From positions 1,798,001 through 1,862,000 of the forward strand of contig NC_049905.1 of the NCBI RefSeq assembly GCF_001411555.2: 64,000 nt of DNA. The letters run 5' to 3'. Below are positions 1-10,940 of the stretch, piece by piece. A model generated the notes under the pieces. That model did no database searches, was not told the origin of the DNA, and saw nothing but the letters and a program-made list of their open reading frames with translations. Position numbers and translations under genes: made by a program. This stretch comes from Juglans regia. Taxonomy: Eukaryota; Streptophyta; Magnoliopsida; Fagales; Juglandaceae. Within the stretch, counting starts at the first letter, position 1; each line of letters begins with the position of its first letter.

Positions 1-4
1 TTGG

Positions 5-2884
5 TTGTTGCAGTTGATCCCTGTTGAGCAGCACAATGAGGAGGTTTGTGTAACAGGACCCATGACTGACTTACTCAAGGAGTTCTCTGATGTTTTTGCT
101 GAACCTGTGGGGTTGCCTCCAAGAAGAGCCTTTGATCATCCAATCATCCTCAAGGAGGGTGTTTCTCCTATTTCAGTTCGACCATACAGGTATCCTCATT
201 ATCAAAAGTCTAAGATTGAAAAGATTGTCAATGACTTGCTACAATCTGGTGTGGTCAGGACTAGCCAAAGTCCATTTTCTTCTCCTGTACTGTTGGTCAA
301 GAAAGCTGATGGAACTTGGCGTATGTGCATCGATTATAGGGCCTTAAACCAAGAAACTATCAAAGACAAATTTCCAATTCCAGTTATAGATGAATTGCTG
401 GATGAATTGTTTGGGGCTAGAATTTTTTCCAAGTTGGATTTAAGAGCTGGATACCATCAGATTCGAGTGAGGGAAGGGGATATTCCAAAAACAGCTTTTA
501 GAACTCATGAGGGCCACTATGAGTTCTTAGTGATGCCCTTTGGCCTCACTAATGCCCCTGCTACATTTCAAGGTTTAATGAACTATATTTTCAAGCCCTT
601 CTTGAGAAGGTTTGTCTTGGTTTTTTTTGATGATATTCTCATATACAGTAAGGATATGGCTGAGCATCTATTGCATGTAAGGACTGTTTTGAGTACATTG
701 CGACAACATACTCTTTATGCCAAGATGTCAAAGTGCAAGTTTGGAGTACAAGAAGTTGAGTATTTGGGCCATATCATATCTGGGAATGGAGTACAAACAG
801 ATCCAGCAAAGACTGCAGCTATGGTGAATTGGCCTGTTCCTACAACCTTGAAGTCTTTGAGAGGTTTTTTGGGATTAACAGGCTACTACAGGAAATTTAT
901 CAAGGCTTATGGATCAATAGCAGCTCCCTTAACCAATTTGTTGAAGAAAAATTCTTTTTGTTGGAATGATAAGGCTGCTGTTGCTTTCGAATTGTTGAAA
1001 ACAGCTGTTAGCAACCCTCCAGTTTTGAGGTTGCCTGATTTCACAAAAGTCTTCACCATTGAGTGTGATGCTTCTGGTATGGGTCTTGGGACAGTCTTGA
1101 TGCAAGAATCTCAACCCATAGCTTTTTATAGCAAAGCCTTGAAAGGGAAAGCTTTGTCATTATCAACATATGAGAAAGAATTGTTGGCTTTAGTATCAGC
1201 TGTTCAGAGATGGAGACCCTATCTGCTGGGCCATTCCTTTCAGATTAAGACTGACTAACAAGCTCTCAAGTTTTTGGTGGAACAAAAAATTGGTACTGAG
1301 GCACAACATAAATGGGTTTCCAAACTCATTGGTTATGATTTTACTGTGCATTATAAGTATGGCAAGGAAAATTTGGTTGCTAATGCCCTTTCGAGGAAAG
1401 ATGAGCAGGAACAAGCTGTGATGGCTATGATTTCTTTTCCCACTCCTTTGTTGATTGAAGAACTCAAGCAGAGTTATGTTTCATCTCCTGACTATGTTGA
1501 ATTGGTTCCTAAGTTACAACAAGGTCACCATGGACCAAAACACTTTTCTGTTCAACAAGGGTTGCTACTCAGAAAAGGGAAATTGGTAGTTGTTCCCTCT
1601 TCATCTATTCTGCCTAAGATATTGCAATACATTCATGACAATCCACAAGCTGGTCATGTGGGTTATCACAAGACTCTTCAAAGGGCACGAAGGGATTTTT
1701 GGTGGCCAGGCATGCGGAAGGATGTGAGGAAATTAGTCAGGGAATGTGAAATCTGTCAAGTCAGTAAAAGTGAGAATGTGAAGTATCCTGGGTTGTTACA
1801 ACCCTTACCTGTTCCTGACTCTCCATGGCTTGATATCTCCATGGACTTCATTGAGGGTTTACCCCTTTCTAATGGCCTTTCTGTAGTGCTGTCTGTGGTG
1901 GACAGGTTGACTAAATTTGCTCATTTTTTTCCTCTCTCCCATCCTTACACAGCTGTTAAAGTAGCTCATGTGTTTTTTAATGGGGTTTTTAAGTTGCATG
2001 GTCTCCCTAGATCTATAGTTTCTGACCGAGATGCTGTTTTTACAAGCTCTTTTTGGAAGCAACTATTTCACTTGCAAGGTGTTTCCTTGGACTTTACATC
2101 CTCATATCATCCTCAATCTGATGGCCAAACCGAAGCATTAAATAAATGCTTAGAAGGATATTTGAGATGTTACTGCAGTCAACAACCAAAAGTCTGGTCT
2201 TCATGGTTGGTTATGGCTGAGTGGTGTTATAACACTACTCTACACTCTTCTATTCAGATGACTCATTTCGAGGCTCTTTATGGTTATGAACCACCTAAGC
2301 TTCTCTCTTATGTGCCTGGAATTTCCTCCAATCATGCTGTTAACCAGCAGTTGAGAACAAGGGATGAATTGCTCAGGTTATTGAAGGAGAATATGGCAAA
2401 GGCCCAACACAGGATGAAGTTTTTTGCTGATAAAGGGAGAACAGAAAGATGTTTTCAGGTTGGTGATTGGGTTTTCTTAAGACTGCAGCCTTATAGGCAA
2501 AAGATTGTGGCTATGCGCCACAACTTGAAATTAGCTCCAAGGTTTTATGGGCCATTCCAAATTCTGCAGAAGGTGGGGTTAGTCGCTTACAAACTTGATT
2601 TACCATCCTCTTCAAAAATCCACCCCGTTTTCCATGTTTCTTGTTTGAAAAAGAAAGTGGGGCAGCATGTCATTCCTTTGCCAATCTTGCCTCCAACTGA
2701 TTCTAGTGGTCTTTTGCAACCTGAGCCACAAGAAATCATTGATCGCAGACTACAGCAGAAGGGTAACAAAGCTATGACTGAAGTGTTGGTGAGTTGGGTA
2801 GGGGCTGCTCCTGAGGATTCTTCTTGGGAGTGTTTGTGGAAATTGAGGCAACTGTATCCCCATTTGGTGGGTACCGTTTTATAA
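5..2884 (+). pseudogene. Ty3/gypsy pol (RT-RNase H-integrase-chromodomain), one nonsense codon
   Basis: This is a polyprotein segment of a chromovirus. In order it has reverse transcriptase (catalytic motif VFFDDIL, about residues 205-211), RNase H (starting near IECDASG, about residue 353), a zinc-binding HHCC integrase head, an integrase core with visible D, D and E residues (MDFIEG, SDRDAVF, QSDGQTEALN), and a C-terminal chromodomain-like tail ending VSWVGAAPEDSSWE. The frame is open on both sides of a single in-frame TAA at 1256-1258 inside RNase H, with no frameshift. The start lies upstream of the window, and gag, the protease and the first part of pol are missing. It is probably inactive because of the stop. 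The domain order with the integrase before the chromodomain is diagnostic of chromoviruses. Confidence 0.9.
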
Positions 2885-2932
2885 AATGTCATGTGGGATT
2901 TGGGTTGAAGGCCTTGTGGGCAAGTCCTTTGA

Positions 2933-2943
2933 GAGGGGGAGAA
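2933..2943 (+). other. polypurine tract before LTR
   Basis: A purine-only run (GAGAGGGGGAGA-like) directly precedes the TG start of the LTR at 2944. It is the expected primer site for plus-strand DNA synthesis. Confidence 0.7.
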
Positions 2944-3455
2944 TGTCATGTGGGATTTGGGGTTGAGCCTTGTGGAATCTGCAGTGGGGCATCGAAGGAA
3001 TAGCTGTTCAGGAGTAACGGTTTTAACGACTCTTCAATACAGTGCGTTCAGTATTAAGTAAAATGCTGCGTTACAAAGGGCTGAGTTTTAATGAAACGGT
3101 TCGTTTGAATTAGTGGTAGCTTATAGAAATAAGCTTAGACGGCGTCGTTTTGTCTTTCTTCTTTAATTGGGAAGCTTTTCCCGAGTTGTCTGTTATTTCT
3201 GTTAGAGTTTTTCTATAAATAGGGGCGCGATTGTGTAATCGGGGATGATTTTTCTTCTGTAAACAGTCTTTGTAAGGAGCTTGGAGATTGCTCGAAAGTC
3301 TCTCTCGTTTACTTCAATAAGATTGTGATTTCAATCTTCCACGCTGAGCATTTCCATTTCTGAGTTTGTAACATTTTAAGGTTCTGAGTATTTGTATGAA
3401 GCGGAATTGATAGATTCGTGAAGATTAAGAAGGAAGAAGAAGAAGGTACATAACA
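2944..3455 (+). repeat. LTR of the first chromovirus locus (512 bp)
   Basis: It begins TGTCATGTGGG just after the polypurine tract and ends CATAACA just before the primer-binding site ATTGGTATCAG. A TATA box (CTATAAATA) lies at 3213-3221, followed by a T-rich leader region. The termini TG...CA are canonical. It sits between a pol end and a gag start, so it is shared by two internal regions. Confidence 0.8.
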
Positions 3456-3456
3456 A

Positions 3457-3467
3457 TTGGTATCAGC
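3457..3467 (+). other. primer-binding site (initiator-Met tRNA type)
   Basis: TTGGTATCAG immediately follows the LTR. TGGTATCAG is complementary to the 3' end of plant initiator methionine tRNA, the usual primer of plant Ty3/gypsy elements. The match weakens after about nine bases. Confidence 0.7.
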
Positions 3468-3496
3468 AGTAGGCGATCCTTACATCAGCGATTTCT

Positions 3497-4399
3497 ATGG
3501 CAGAAGGAACGCGTGGCGCAATTAAAGGTCAGCAGGATGCATCTCAGAGACAGTATGAAGCAGTCCAATTACAGCTTCAACATCATCAGCACACTATCTC
3601 AGGGATAACAGAAAGGTTAGATCAACTTTCCGATATGTTGCGTTCTGTTGTGGAATCTGTGAATGACATGTCTCATTTGGATAGAGAGGTATCTCGCGAT
3701 AGAGATCAACCTCCTAGAACTCATGAGGGAAGAGGTGGATTTCAGAAAGGATTTAGGTTGGATTTTCCTCATTTTAATGGTCTTGATCCTGCGGGATGGA
3801 TCTTTAAAGCTAATCAATACTTTGATTGCTTTCAAGTACCTTTCCATCAAAAGTTAATGGTGGCATCACATCATATGGAAGGTGAGGCATTGGTATGGTA
3901 CCAAAATGCCTTGGATTCGGGCCAATTTAACTCTTGGGAGACCTTGGTGGTGGCTATGCAAATTAGGTTTGGACCATCAGCATTTGATGATCCAATGGAG
4001 GCTTTAATGCGATTGAAACAGACTAGTTCTGTTGGTCTGTACACCACTCAATTTGAGGCATTGTCTAACAGGCTGAAAGGCTTGTCTGATAGACATAAAA
4101 TGAGTTGTTATATCAGTGGCTTGAAAGATGACATTAGAATCCCTGTTAAAATGTTTAATCTCATGAATTTAGGAGCTACCCTTGGCTTGGCTAAGCTACA
4201 GGAAGAGTATGTGTTGTCTTCAAGGAAACCTTGGAGACCAAATCCTCATTTTGCTGAGAAATGGCCACTTAATCAGAATGCACTTAAAGATCTTGGTGAG
4301 GAAGGCAGCAAGAATGCTCTTCCTTGGAGGAAAGTGAATGCCTCTCACATGGATGAGAAGAGAAGGAAGGGTTTATGCTTTCATTGTGAAGAAAAATAG
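3497..4399 (+). pseudogene. chromovirus gag, truncated within the zinc knuckle
   Basis: The reading frame starts at ATG 3497, 41 bp after the LTR. The protein has an N-terminal Gln/His-rich stretch predicted to be coiled, then the retrotransposon gag domain (RLDFPHFNG ... WIFKANQYFDCF ... EALVWYQNA). It stops after CFHCEEK, the first half of the zinc knuckle, at TAG 4397-4399. The related copy at 14989 continues through the full knuckle, protease and pol. Everything after this point is replaced by unrelated DNA. A 22-bp direct repeat (4361-4382 and 4398-4419) marks the break. Confidence 0.85.
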
Positions 4400-4420
4400 A
4401 AGGAAGGGTTTATGCTTTCC

Positions 4421-4760
4421 AGAACTTCGTCCCGCGCGTGCGGGATACGCTCCACTCCGATGAATGCCGTATTTGGTGGACTTGAAGATCGACGACTGGG
4501 CTTCATCCCAGTGGGGCGCGTGTAGGAGGTAGACGGCTGCAAAGACCCGAACGGCAATCCTCTCTTATTCGGCCTGAAAAACAAAACAAAATAAAAAATA
4601 CTATACAGAAATAAAACTGAACAGACGAAAAGGGGTAGGGGAAGGAGAAAGAGGGGGAGGAGCCGAAGCTCCCACCTCCTTTCGTTTCAATCTAGAGCTT
4701 TAGAGATTTAGAGAGAAGGAAGAGGTTTTTTTTTTCTAGAGAGGAGGAATTGGCCACAAG
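4421..4760. other. GC-rich segment of unknown origin at the gag break
   Basis: Bases 4421-4580 are clearly richer in G+C than their surroundings and contain a small stem (CCCGCGCGTGCGGG, 4430-4443). A purine-rich stretch follows (about 4620-4735) with AGGGGGAGGAG-like runs. I do not recognise it. It is not part of the gypsy element as judged from the intact relative. It may be a fragment of another transposon or a captured host sequence. Confidence 0.5.
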
Positions 4761-5361
4761 GGTTGTTTTTTGAAGTAATTCAGTGATTCAAACATGCATC
4801 TTGACTTGTCCTTTTCGTATCTACTTTACTAAAAACAATGGCTTGAGTATGACAGTACTTGGTTATACTGAACCTTTTTCTTCAAAAAAAAAAATGCACA
4901 CCATTTTTATTTAAAAAATATATAAAAATAACTATTTATTTATTATTATTATTATTTTAATTTAATGGAAGAAGTTTCAAATTCTAATCTTTTTAAAAGT
5001 TAAAAGTTATGTCAACTAAGTTACTTACCTTTAACATAATTATTCTTTATTAACAAAATCTATATTTTTATAAAAAATTTATTTATTTAAAATTTATATA
5101 TAACATTATTCGATCATTCTAAATTCATAAAAATTATTTTCCGCATATCATATGATAAAATTATTAATGAGAAAATTAATGACCATTGGTCTCACTCCTC
5201 CGCCACATTGAATGAATTTCTACCTAACCCACCTCTCTCTCTCTCCCTCTCTCACATCTTTACACCGACAAATAGCTTGATCTATGCATTAATCTATACA
5301 GTATATATACATTAAAAAAAAAAAAAAAAAACATCAATTCTTCCAAAAGGCTAGCAGACAC
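4761..5361. other. AT-rich intergenic region and promoter of the glycosyltransferase gene
   Basis: Mostly AT-rich sequence without a convincing reading frame. A CT-rich stretch (5231-5252) and a TATA-like TATATATACA (5301-5310) lie 50-130 bp before the ATG at 5362 and are the likely core promoter of the downstream gene. Confidence 0.45.
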
Positions 5362-6610
5362 ATGGATTATGCAAAACACTCTGTTGGAAATCCTGCGCTA
5401 CTCTTGTTGTTCTTCATTGGTGTCTTCTATCTCTTTCTTTGGTCTTCCTCCATCACAAACGATTCCTCAAACACAGTAAGTATACATTCATTCCCGCTTC
5501 TAATTTCTTCATTCCGGCCACAAACATGCATGGGTTTTCAGAATTTTACTTAGAAATTAAGTCAATCTCATGTACTAATTCCTGCGCTCGCGCAGACCAC
5601 CGACATTCACGCTCCTCATGATCAAGATGACCTCGAAGAAGCTCTATCCAAAGCTTCAATGGCGAACAAAACGGTAATAATCACCATCGTAAACAAGGCC
5701 TACGCGGAGCAAGACGTGGGAGCCGACACCACCATGCTGGACCTGTTCCTCGAAAGCTTTTGGCTTGGGGAGGACACTAGATCACTACTTGACCACCTGT
5801 TGCTCGTTGCCGTAGATCAGACAGCCTACAATCGCTGCGTTTTTCGACGGTTGAACTGCTACAGATTGGAGACAGACGGTGTGGATTTTGGGGGAGAAAA
5901 GATTTACATGTCCGAGGATTTCGTCAAAATGATGTGGAGAAGAACCCATTTTCTCCTGGAAGTTCTCAAGCGTGGCTACAGCTTCATCTTTACGGTACGT
6001 GCGACATTGATATTACTTTATTGTTTTTAGTGCGGCATGCAGTAAATATCAGTGCCAGAGGCTCGGAAGTCTTGAAAGTAATTAATGTACAGCCAGTAAC
6101 AAGTAGTGGTGGCTCATGGGATGGGATGGCCAGCGGTGGACATCCTCTCATTCACATGAAACATTAATTCATCAATATTATTCATTATTTATTACCTTAT
6201 ATCAAACATTTTATATAAAAAAAAAAAATATCAGATATAAAATGTAAAGTGAATTGATGAACAACGAAATACTTAATTCATAGATCCCTCCAACTCATGT
6301 CATTGCGATGGTTTTGTTTGGGCATGCAGGAGTCTTATGCCTTAAGACAACGGCAGGTCGGATTAGTTTTTTTTTTTTTTGGTTCAATTTGGTTTTAAAT
6401 GAAGGAATTGGTGACCACAAGAGTATTAGTTTAGTGGTAATAGGTATAAAGAAAATTTTATTATCAAATTAGTGTATATAATAGTAGAGTATACCTAATA
6501 AAATACTTAAATTTGATTTGATAGATAAATTTTAAATTTTATAAATTAAATCTTATTTGTTAAGTGATGTAGATAGTATGTCATACACACAGACTTAAAA
6601 ATAAAATAAC

Positions 6611-6648
<38 letters not shown>

Positions 6649-8245
6649 GTCGTGTGGTTTGGCTGACAAGAAGACATGCATTTTAAGGGAAACTGAATTA
6701 TATGAATAATACTACTCATCATCTCATGATATGATATTATATTATATGATTAAAGATTATTTATTATATTTTACTTATGAACTTATTATTTAATACCACA
6801 TCATGAGATGATGAAAGGATGATAAAAAAAATAATGATGAGTAGAATTTTTTGAATTACATGCTAATGGTATTAGTCACGTGACCACTCTAGAAAGAGAG
6901 AGAGAAATTATTCCTTACGGAGTATCACTTCTAGCTAAAGAAGAGATGGCGATAGGAGAACGAGCAAGCACACATATGAGTCGCTAGTAAATTCATGTAC
7001 GACTAAAGAAAAAAAGTATTAACGTGGGGGCACTTAATTATTCTCAGACCATATGTCAAAAAGATATATATATATATATATATATATATGAGGTATTGCA
7101 TGACCTAGCTAATAGTTTTTTTGTTGCCGACAGCTAGCTATCCATGATGCACCCAATTATTGCTACATTGTTGTTCGATTCGATCTGAATTTTATTTTAA
7201 GTAATGTTTGTCGCGTAATTATTTTAAAAAATTAAAATTTATTATTAAAAAATTAATTTTTTTATATAAATAAACCGTATTTATTATTTTTTTAAATAGA
7301 TTATACGACTCTTACATATTCTATAATTATAAATTTACAAGTATCATTTTTTTTTCATTTTTATTGTATGTGCATATTTGAATTGAATGATTGATATTTG
7401 GCTCTTCACCATGCATGGCCCAATAAAATGCATTCTAATAACTGTGCATGCATGCAGTCCCAATTCCAAAAGAAAAATTTGTTTCTTTCAACTATTCATT
7501 ATTCAGAAGTTGTCGTGGCCTCTGGGCGACAATAATCACTATAAAAATAATTATTTATAACGAATTATTTATAATAAAAATGAACTCATTTTAATAAAAA
7601 AAATATCATTTTTATCGGAAATAAGATTCTTAATATTCAACTTTGAAGATATATATATATATATATATATTTTAATCTCTTGTGGCTAATGATATATATA
7701 TTTTGCAACAGGATACTGATGTAATGTGGTTAAGGAACCCATTTTTAAGGCTAAGCAAAAACGGAAGCGAGGATCTCCAAATAAGCACCGACGTGTTTCT
7801 CGGTGATCCGTCGCCGGAAAAACAACTTATCAACACCGGATTTTACTATGTCCGATCAAGCAACAAGACAATAGCAATGTTTGACAAATGGTACACCATG
7901 AAGGAAAACTCCACGGGACAAAAAGAGCAGGATGTGTTACTAAACCTAATACAAGCTGGTGGCATAATCAGAGAACTAAACCTTAGTGTAAGGTTTCTGG
8001 ACACCGTTTATTTCAGTGGGTTTTGCCAGAATAGCAAGGATTTCAGGGCAGTGACGACCGTCCATGCCAACTGTTGTCGGAGCATCAATGCCAAGGTTAA
8101 GGACTTGAAGGTTGTCCTTCGTGATTGGAAACGATTCAAGAAGATTAGTTCCTATAAAAGGCTGGCCAATGTGACTGCTAACTTGGTGTGGTCGGGTCAC
8201 TTTGGATGTTGGAATTCTTGGAGATCAGTACGTAGTTATACATAA
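5362..8245 (+). CDS. nucleotide-diphospho-sugar transferase-like protein (GT77-type, At4g15970-like), 3 exons
   Basis: Predicted Golgi type II glycosyltransferase of 348 aa. Exons are 5362-5475, 5596-5994 and 7712-8245, all joined in phase 0 with GT-AG introns (120 and 1717 bp). Residues about 11-31 form one hydrophobic signal anchor (LLLLFFIGVFYLFLW). The catalytic region starts at NKTVIITIVNKAY (residues about 61-73), followed by MMWRR. The junction of exons 2 and 3 rebuilds a DxD metal/nucleotide-sugar motif (FIFT-DTDVMW, D at about 172 and 174). HANCC near the end is also typical of this plant family (Pfam PF03407 type). The length fits the shorter members. The C-terminus after DWKRF differs from the best known members, so a further exon cannot be excluded. 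The acceptor sugar is unknown. The long second intron carries (TA)n tracts and fold-back debris. Confidence 0.88.
6600..6648. repeat. (TA)n microsatellite in intron 2
   Basis: A run of TA dinucleotides in intron 2 of the glycosyltransferase gene. Shorter TA tracts occur in the same intron at about 7062-7089 and 7649-7671. Confidence 0.8.
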
Positions 8246-8284
8246 GACTAGTAGCCTTATATGAGACACTACTTATTAATTATA

Positions 8285-8462
8285 TAGTAATGCTACATAC
8301 AGTCGTGGAGTACGCAAGCGTCGTGTAGTTGCTTTGAAAAAAATTAGGATTTACTATTAAAAAATTAATTTTCTTTTTATGTAAGTTTCGTATTTATTCA
8401 TTTTTTTCAAAGTGATTATGTGGCGCTTGGACACTCACGATTGCAACTATCATTTCTCTTAA
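8285..8462. repeat. fold-back element, family B, copy 1
   Basis: An imperfect palindrome. The left arm (TGCTACATACAGTCGTGGAG...CAAGCG) is mirrored by the right arm (CGCTTGG...CACGATTGCAACTATCA), with an AT-rich centre. Similar copies lie near 29781-29935 and 39650-39803. It is probably a miniature inverted-repeat transposon; the superfamily is unknown. Confidence 0.6.
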
Positions 8463-8809
8463 TTGTAATATTGTTGCAAAAGCAAATAAGACCAATTTGT
8501 TTAAATCATTGTCGTAGAATTTGTTTTTTATTTATTTTTTCATATGCATATCCATATTTTGATCGTTTCAGTACAATAAGTAGTGTGTTTACCCATCGAC
8601 TTGTAAATAAAAAATTCTTTTTTGTATTCAGTCTCGATGAGAGCAAATATAAATAGAGTTCAATGTATTTAAAGTTTCTCATTCTTAGCCTCATATGAAA
8701 CATTTTACACGATTGTTATTAAATTATAAATATTATATAAAGTTATTTAATATATGTTACGTTAATGACATGATCTAAGATAAAGAGTATAGTTACACAC
8801 TACAAGGGG

Positions 8810-9420
8810 AATCACCTTTACCAGCGATTCACTTTCTCTGGCAAAACCAACAAAATCGCCGCCTCTCACCTATCCTAGCGATTTATAAATCGCTGGAAGT
8901 TCGTCGGTATTAAAGTCCCATTTTTTATCTACTCCAACGGAAGCTAAAAATGGTTAGCAACGATTTTCTTTCCCAGCAATTTTTATTTGTTGCAAAAAGT
9001 ACCTTTGATCGCCGCAATTGCAAGATCCGATTCAGTTGTTAATCGTTGCGAAAGATTAATTACAACGATTTAATATTGTCGCTAAAAGAGGAAAAATCGC
9101 CGGCAATATACTTTCCCAGCAATTTTTTATAATCGCCCAATTAATTAAACGGCTTCGAAATAACAATTGCGGCGATAATAGTGCACCGGTATAGATCAAT
9201 ACCAGCAATGTAAAAATCGCTGCTAATAGAATAAATCGCCGCTAATGTGAGATCTATTCCAACGGCTTAGTTAAATCGCTGCGAAATCTTTTTTGCAGTG
9301 AATAATATTCGCCGCAAATACCATATGGTGCTGATAAACTGTATTTCCTGCGATATATAATCGCCGGAAATATGTTTTGTGTACAAAAACTTATTCCCGG
9401 CGAAGTTTAGTTGCCGGAAA
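8810..9420. repeat. left subterminal repeat region of the CACTA element
   Basis: Dense, degenerate repeats of AGCGATT, ATCGCCGC, CCAGCAATTTTT and GCCGGAAA type, spaced by about 20-50 bp. These are the expected transposase-binding arrays of a CACTA element. The mirrored shorter array is at 13545-13745. Confidence 0.7.
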
Positions 9421-10940
9421 AGATATTTCAAAAAATTTAAAAAAAAAAAAATCCACAAAATTAATCCTAATAAACTATACCCAAGTTGTACTTCATCTTT
9501 TTTTATCAAACATATATCCATTCTATTGTTCAAAACTAAGGAAAACAAAAGATGACATATAATTAGTGCTTTGTCCATTATTTTTGCAATTGCAATCACC
9601 TATAATGTTCATGGTCTAATCCACTGCACTTAACTCCATAAAAAGTGACTTTATCTAGAGCTTTTTAAAGATAGAAATGACTGATTTATTAGATGCCACG
9701 GTTTTGGATTAGCTAGTGATAAATTGTACTGATCCAAGAACTCCTACTCCAGTTTTCATATTATAAGTGCTATGGTTTTTGGATTAACTCTGTAATCTAC
9801 ATTAATTACCCAATGCATTAGTGCAAAATAATTTTCACCATCCCTTTTAGGCATTCTCTTCCAGCTCAACTGTAATGGTCAAATTTCAAAACCATGAGCT
9901 TTCTGTTGACATAAAGGCTAAAAGGGATGAAGTCTCTTTTGTAGGGATGAAGCAAGCAGAACAGGGACAATTTGAAAACATTGTACATAAGGTAGGGGAT
10001 CAATGAAACCTCTTGGAAACCTGGAGGACGGTTTGAAGAGGAATCCACCTCGTTAGCACTCCTAATCCATCTCAAATTTAATAGGCACTTTCATCTCCAA
10101 TACACCCTTATCAATCACCAAACAAACAAGAAAAATTTTCTTCTGGAGATCCACTGGCCATAACTTTTCACCAGTCTCTCTAGTGTACTCATAGTTTTAC
10201 ATAATTTGAACTCCACATATTTAATTTTATGTGTGGACTATGCCTGCCTCTCCTGATGTTTGGGATATGTCAGAAAGTTTTCTCCTAGCTTCAAAAATAC
10301 ATCTGCTCCCTGAGGTTTGTAACTCACATAACATATAAAGCATTTCATTTGAGGTTAGCGATTCACACAACATCCAACATTTCATTAGTGTGTCATTAAC
10401 TTCATTGACGGAATATCACGTTCTCAAAATAGATTTCCCTATAATATAACCAAATGAGTGAATAACAAAGCAATCAAAAAAGAGAAAAAAGAAAAGGCAA
10501 TCCCTATACAATGCAGTTAGATGAGACGAAAATGAGAATAATTAATGACCTTAAGGAGTGAAATTTCATTTTTAACATCACGAATCTGGTTAACTGAAAT
10601 GTAAGTCCACTTATTTGGTTTTGGTCTTGCCAACCAATGATTCTTCAATCTCTAATGAGAGGCACCAAGTTTTAATCAATTATCAACGTTTTTCTAGTTT
10701 TTGAATTGAAATCATCAAAATTGTTCCGCCAAAATAGTATTATATAATTTGTTCTGTATTTATCTATTTTAGTTAGACTTTGCACCAATTGAAACAAAAT
10801 TCTCACTCAGCTGCTGACCGCATAATACATATTTATAAACAAAATGCCTTGTTTGAAAACTGGTAACATTGAGCATCAGAGACCAAAACATTATTTCAAA
10901 AGCCAAGGCCCAATTTTAATGTAACAAATGAGATGTGTAC

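Larger units (their letters stand above)
1..4399 (+). mobile_element. Ty3/gypsy chromovirus locus in pol-LTR-gag order, damaged
   Basis: The window opens inside the pol region of a chromovirus-type LTR retrotransposon. The pol reading frame is followed by a polypurine tract, one LTR (2944-3455), a primer-binding site and a fresh gag reading frame that breaks off at 4399. One LTR therefore serves as the 3' LTR of one internal region and the 5' LTR of the next. This is the layout expected after unequal recombination between LTRs of tandem copies. The 5' end lies outside the window and no second LTR follows the gag. The family is related to, but distinct from, the complete element at 14550-19793; its LTR is 512 bp against 411 bp there. 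Confidence 0.85.

Noticed and set aside
5231..5260. CT-repeat as possible tandem array or CRISPR-like structure
   Set aside because: Simple pyrimidine repeat in a plant promoter; no spacer structure. CRISPR arrays are not expected in nuclear plant DNA.
10552..10600. Minus-strand segment reading NQIRDVKNEISLLK after an AG acceptor in the CACTA interior
   Set aside because: It could be a small captured exon of another gene, but the donor side (GTCATT) is weak and nothing joins it to the other exons.
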